A stretch of DNA of 5,617 nt, taken from Gammaproteobacteria bacterium (GTDB taxonomy: Bacteria > Pseudomonadota > Gammaproteobacteria > HK1). Below, one piece after another: positions 4,449-5,617 of this stretch (position 1 is the stretch's first letter; every line of letters begins with the position of its first letter). The translations under genes and the position numbers were made by a program. The notes beneath the pieces were generated by a model. That model was not told where the DNA came from. It saw only the letters and a program-made list of their open reading frames with translations, and did no database searches. Location: assembly GCA_013042035.1 (NCBI GenBank), contig JABDQX010000327.1:1-5617 (forward strand), in the 5' to 3' direction.

Positions 4449-5489
4449 ATGCGCATCCTCGGCATAGAAACCTCCTGCGACGAAACCGCCGTTGCCATTT
4501 ATGAATCCGGCAAGGGCCTGTTGGATCACGCCGTACACAGTCAGATCGATCTGCACAGGCAATACGGTGGCGTTGTACCGGAGCTTGCATCCCGTGATCA
4601 CGTTCGCAAGGTGTTGCCCCTGCTTCGAGAGGTGATGGCGCGAACGGATTGCTCCCACGCTTCCATTGATGGGGTCGCCTATACAGCGGGACCGGGACTC
4701 GTGGGAGCCTTGTTGGTGGGAGCCGCTGTCGGTCGATCGCTGGCTCTGGCCTGGAATGTGCCGGCGATAGGCGTCCACCACATGGAGGCACATCTGCTAG
4801 CGCCCATGCTGGAGAGCGATCCACCGGCGTTTCCCTTTCTGGCGCTGCTGGTATCGGGTGGTCACACGCTGCTTGTTGCCGTCACCAAGATGGGTTGCTA
4901 CGAGATACTGGGTGAGTCCCTGGACGATGCCGCCGGTGAGGCATTCGACAAGACCGCGACGCTTCTTGGCCTTTCCTATCCCGGTGGCCCGGCACTGGCG
5001 GCGCTCGCACTCCAAGGCAATCCCAATCGGTTTCGTTTCCCAAGACCCATGACCGATCGACCGGGTCTGGATTTTAGTTTCAGTGGCCTGAAGACCTACG
5101 CCATGAATACCCTGCGCAAGCAGGGTAACGATGACGAAACCCGCGCGGACATCGCGCGGGCCTTCGAGGATGCTGTCGTGGAAACTTTTGTCATCAAGTG
5201 CCGAAGGGCGCTGCGGGCAACCGGCATGCGGCGACTGGTGATCGCGGGGGGCGTTGGTGCGAACCAACGCCTCCGGGCGGGACTGGCGGGCATGACCGCC
5301 AGTGAAAAGGCACAACTTTTCTATCCGCGCGTCGCGTTTTGCACCGACAATGCCGCCATGGTGGCCTACACCGGTTGGCAGCGGCTGCAAGCCGGTTGCC
5401 GTGAAACGGATCTTGCCTTTACGGTTCGTCCGCGTTGGTCGTTAAGCCTGTTGGAGTCGCTCGAATCGAATCCCGAGTGTCGTGCGTAG
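4449..5489 (+). CDS. tsaD: tRNA N6-adenosine threonylcarbamoyltransferase TsaD
   Basis: TsaD transfers the threonylcarbamoyl group from threonylcarbamoyl-AMP to A37 of tRNAs that read ANN codons, making t6A, in a complex with TsaB and TsaE. The 346 residues compare with 337 in E. coli. The ASKHA fold is evident from MRILGIETSCDET (1-13), the metal-binding HHMEAHLL (110-117; ligands His111 and His115), VSGGHT (135-140), GEAFDKTATLLGL (163-175), GLDFSFSGLKT (206-216), IAGGVGANQRLR (265-276) and FCTDNAAM (297-304) with ligand Asp300. These ligand positions equal those of the E. coli protein, so the start at 4449 is secure although no Shine-Dalgarno sequence precedes it. The gene is divergent from phaE and is preceded three bases upstream by a possible small ORF. 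rpsU, the usual divergent neighbour in gammaproteobacteria, is absent here. The final residues are a few longer than usual. The gene appears intact and is normally essential or nearly so. Confidence 0.98.
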   Translation: MRILGIETSCDETAVAIYESGKGLLDHAVHSQIDLHRQYGGVVPELASRDHVRKVLPLLREVMARTDCSHASIDGVAYTAGPGLVGALLVGAAVGRSLALAWNVPAIGVHHMEAHLLAPMLESDPPAFPFLALLVSGGHTLLVAVTKMGCYEILGESLDDAAGEAFDKTATLLGLSYPGGPALAALALQGNPNRFRFPRPMTDRPGLDFSFSGLKTYAMNTLRKQGNDDETRADIARAFEDAVVETFVIKCRRALRATGMRRLVIAGGVGANQRLRAGLAGMTASEKAQLFYPRVAFCTDNAAMVAYTGWQRLQAGCRETDLAFTVRPRWSLSLLESLESNPECRA

Positions 5490-5507
5490 GAAATCAGTGA
5501 GCTTTCC
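5489..5507. repeat. Weak stem-loop at the tsaD stop
   Basis: GGAAA (5489-5493) and TTTCC (5503-5507) pair across a nine-base loop directly after the tsaD stop codon. There is no T run after it, so it does not make a convincing terminator, and no better one is visible before the mobile-element-like end at 5523. Confidence 0.2.
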
Positions 5508-5522
5508 GCCTTATCGCCCTTA

Positions 5523-5617
5523 GAGCGTGTCTGAGAAATCCCCGGTCTACTGCGGCGGCCCCCGAATTGTGGCCCGCTGCGTTGCGAAAGAGTGAGAAAT
5601 CGCGTCATGTAGCTCGC
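5523..5617. mobile_element. Probable end of an insertion sequence or miniature element, continuing off the window
   Basis: From 5523 the sequence begins GAGCGTGTCTGAGAAATC, which resembles terminal inverted repeats of IS5-like (IS427-type) elements as I recall them; this is a memory-based match. It is flanked by TTA, plausible for insertion at a TA-containing target. Within 61 bases the subterminal nonamer TGAGAAATC recurs (5532-5540 and 5593-5601). The first bases also recur at 1283 as both arms of a palindrome, supporting a dispersed element. No transposase frame can be recognised in the 95 bases seen, and the other end is outside the window. Confidence 0.4.

Noticed and set aside
4797..5390. 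197-codon minus-strand frame opposite tsaD
   Set aside because: Antisense to tsaD, which has all expected motifs; no ribosome site and no recognisable domain.

Overview
The window holds three clear proteins plus the first part of a fourth, and reads as chromosomal DNA of a proteobacterium. The best clue is a two-subunit (class III) polyhydroxyalkanoate (PHA) synthase, PhaC of 363 residues with PhaE, as in purple sulfur gammaproteobacteria such as Allochromatium. The TsaD protein aligns residue for residue with the E. coli enzyme at its metal ligands. A gammaproteobacterium, perhaps Chromatiales-like, is an inference; no rRNA or tRNA is present to test it.

Layout from right to left on the minus strand: phaE (2615-3886), then phaC (1406-2497) 117 bases downstream, then a 526-base gap with a strong palindrome that may end the phaEC transcript, then an acyl-CoA carboxylase beta subunit (1-879, C-terminal part outside the window). 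A well-formed sigma70-type promoter for phaE lies at 4135-4164, leaving a leader of about 240 bases that carries two exact 13-base direct repeats. On the plus strand, divergent from phaE, tsaD (4449-5489) follows a possible 34-codon small ORF that stops 3 bases before the tsaD start. The last 95 bases look like the beginning of an insertion sequence or a derived miniature element, and its first bases recur as the palindrome after phaC.

Function: PhaC and PhaE together polymerise (R)-3-hydroxyacyl-CoA into storage polyester. The carboxylase beta subunit would move carboxyl groups onto propionyl-CoA or a similar acyl-CoA, so it may affect the propionyl-CoA pool available for copolymer synthesis, but it seems to be a separate transcription unit. 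TsaD makes the t6A37 tRNA modification and has no metabolic link with the PHA genes. phaA, phaB, phasin and depolymerase genes are not in the window. I found no clearly new system; the leads are regulatory or structural and mostly modest.
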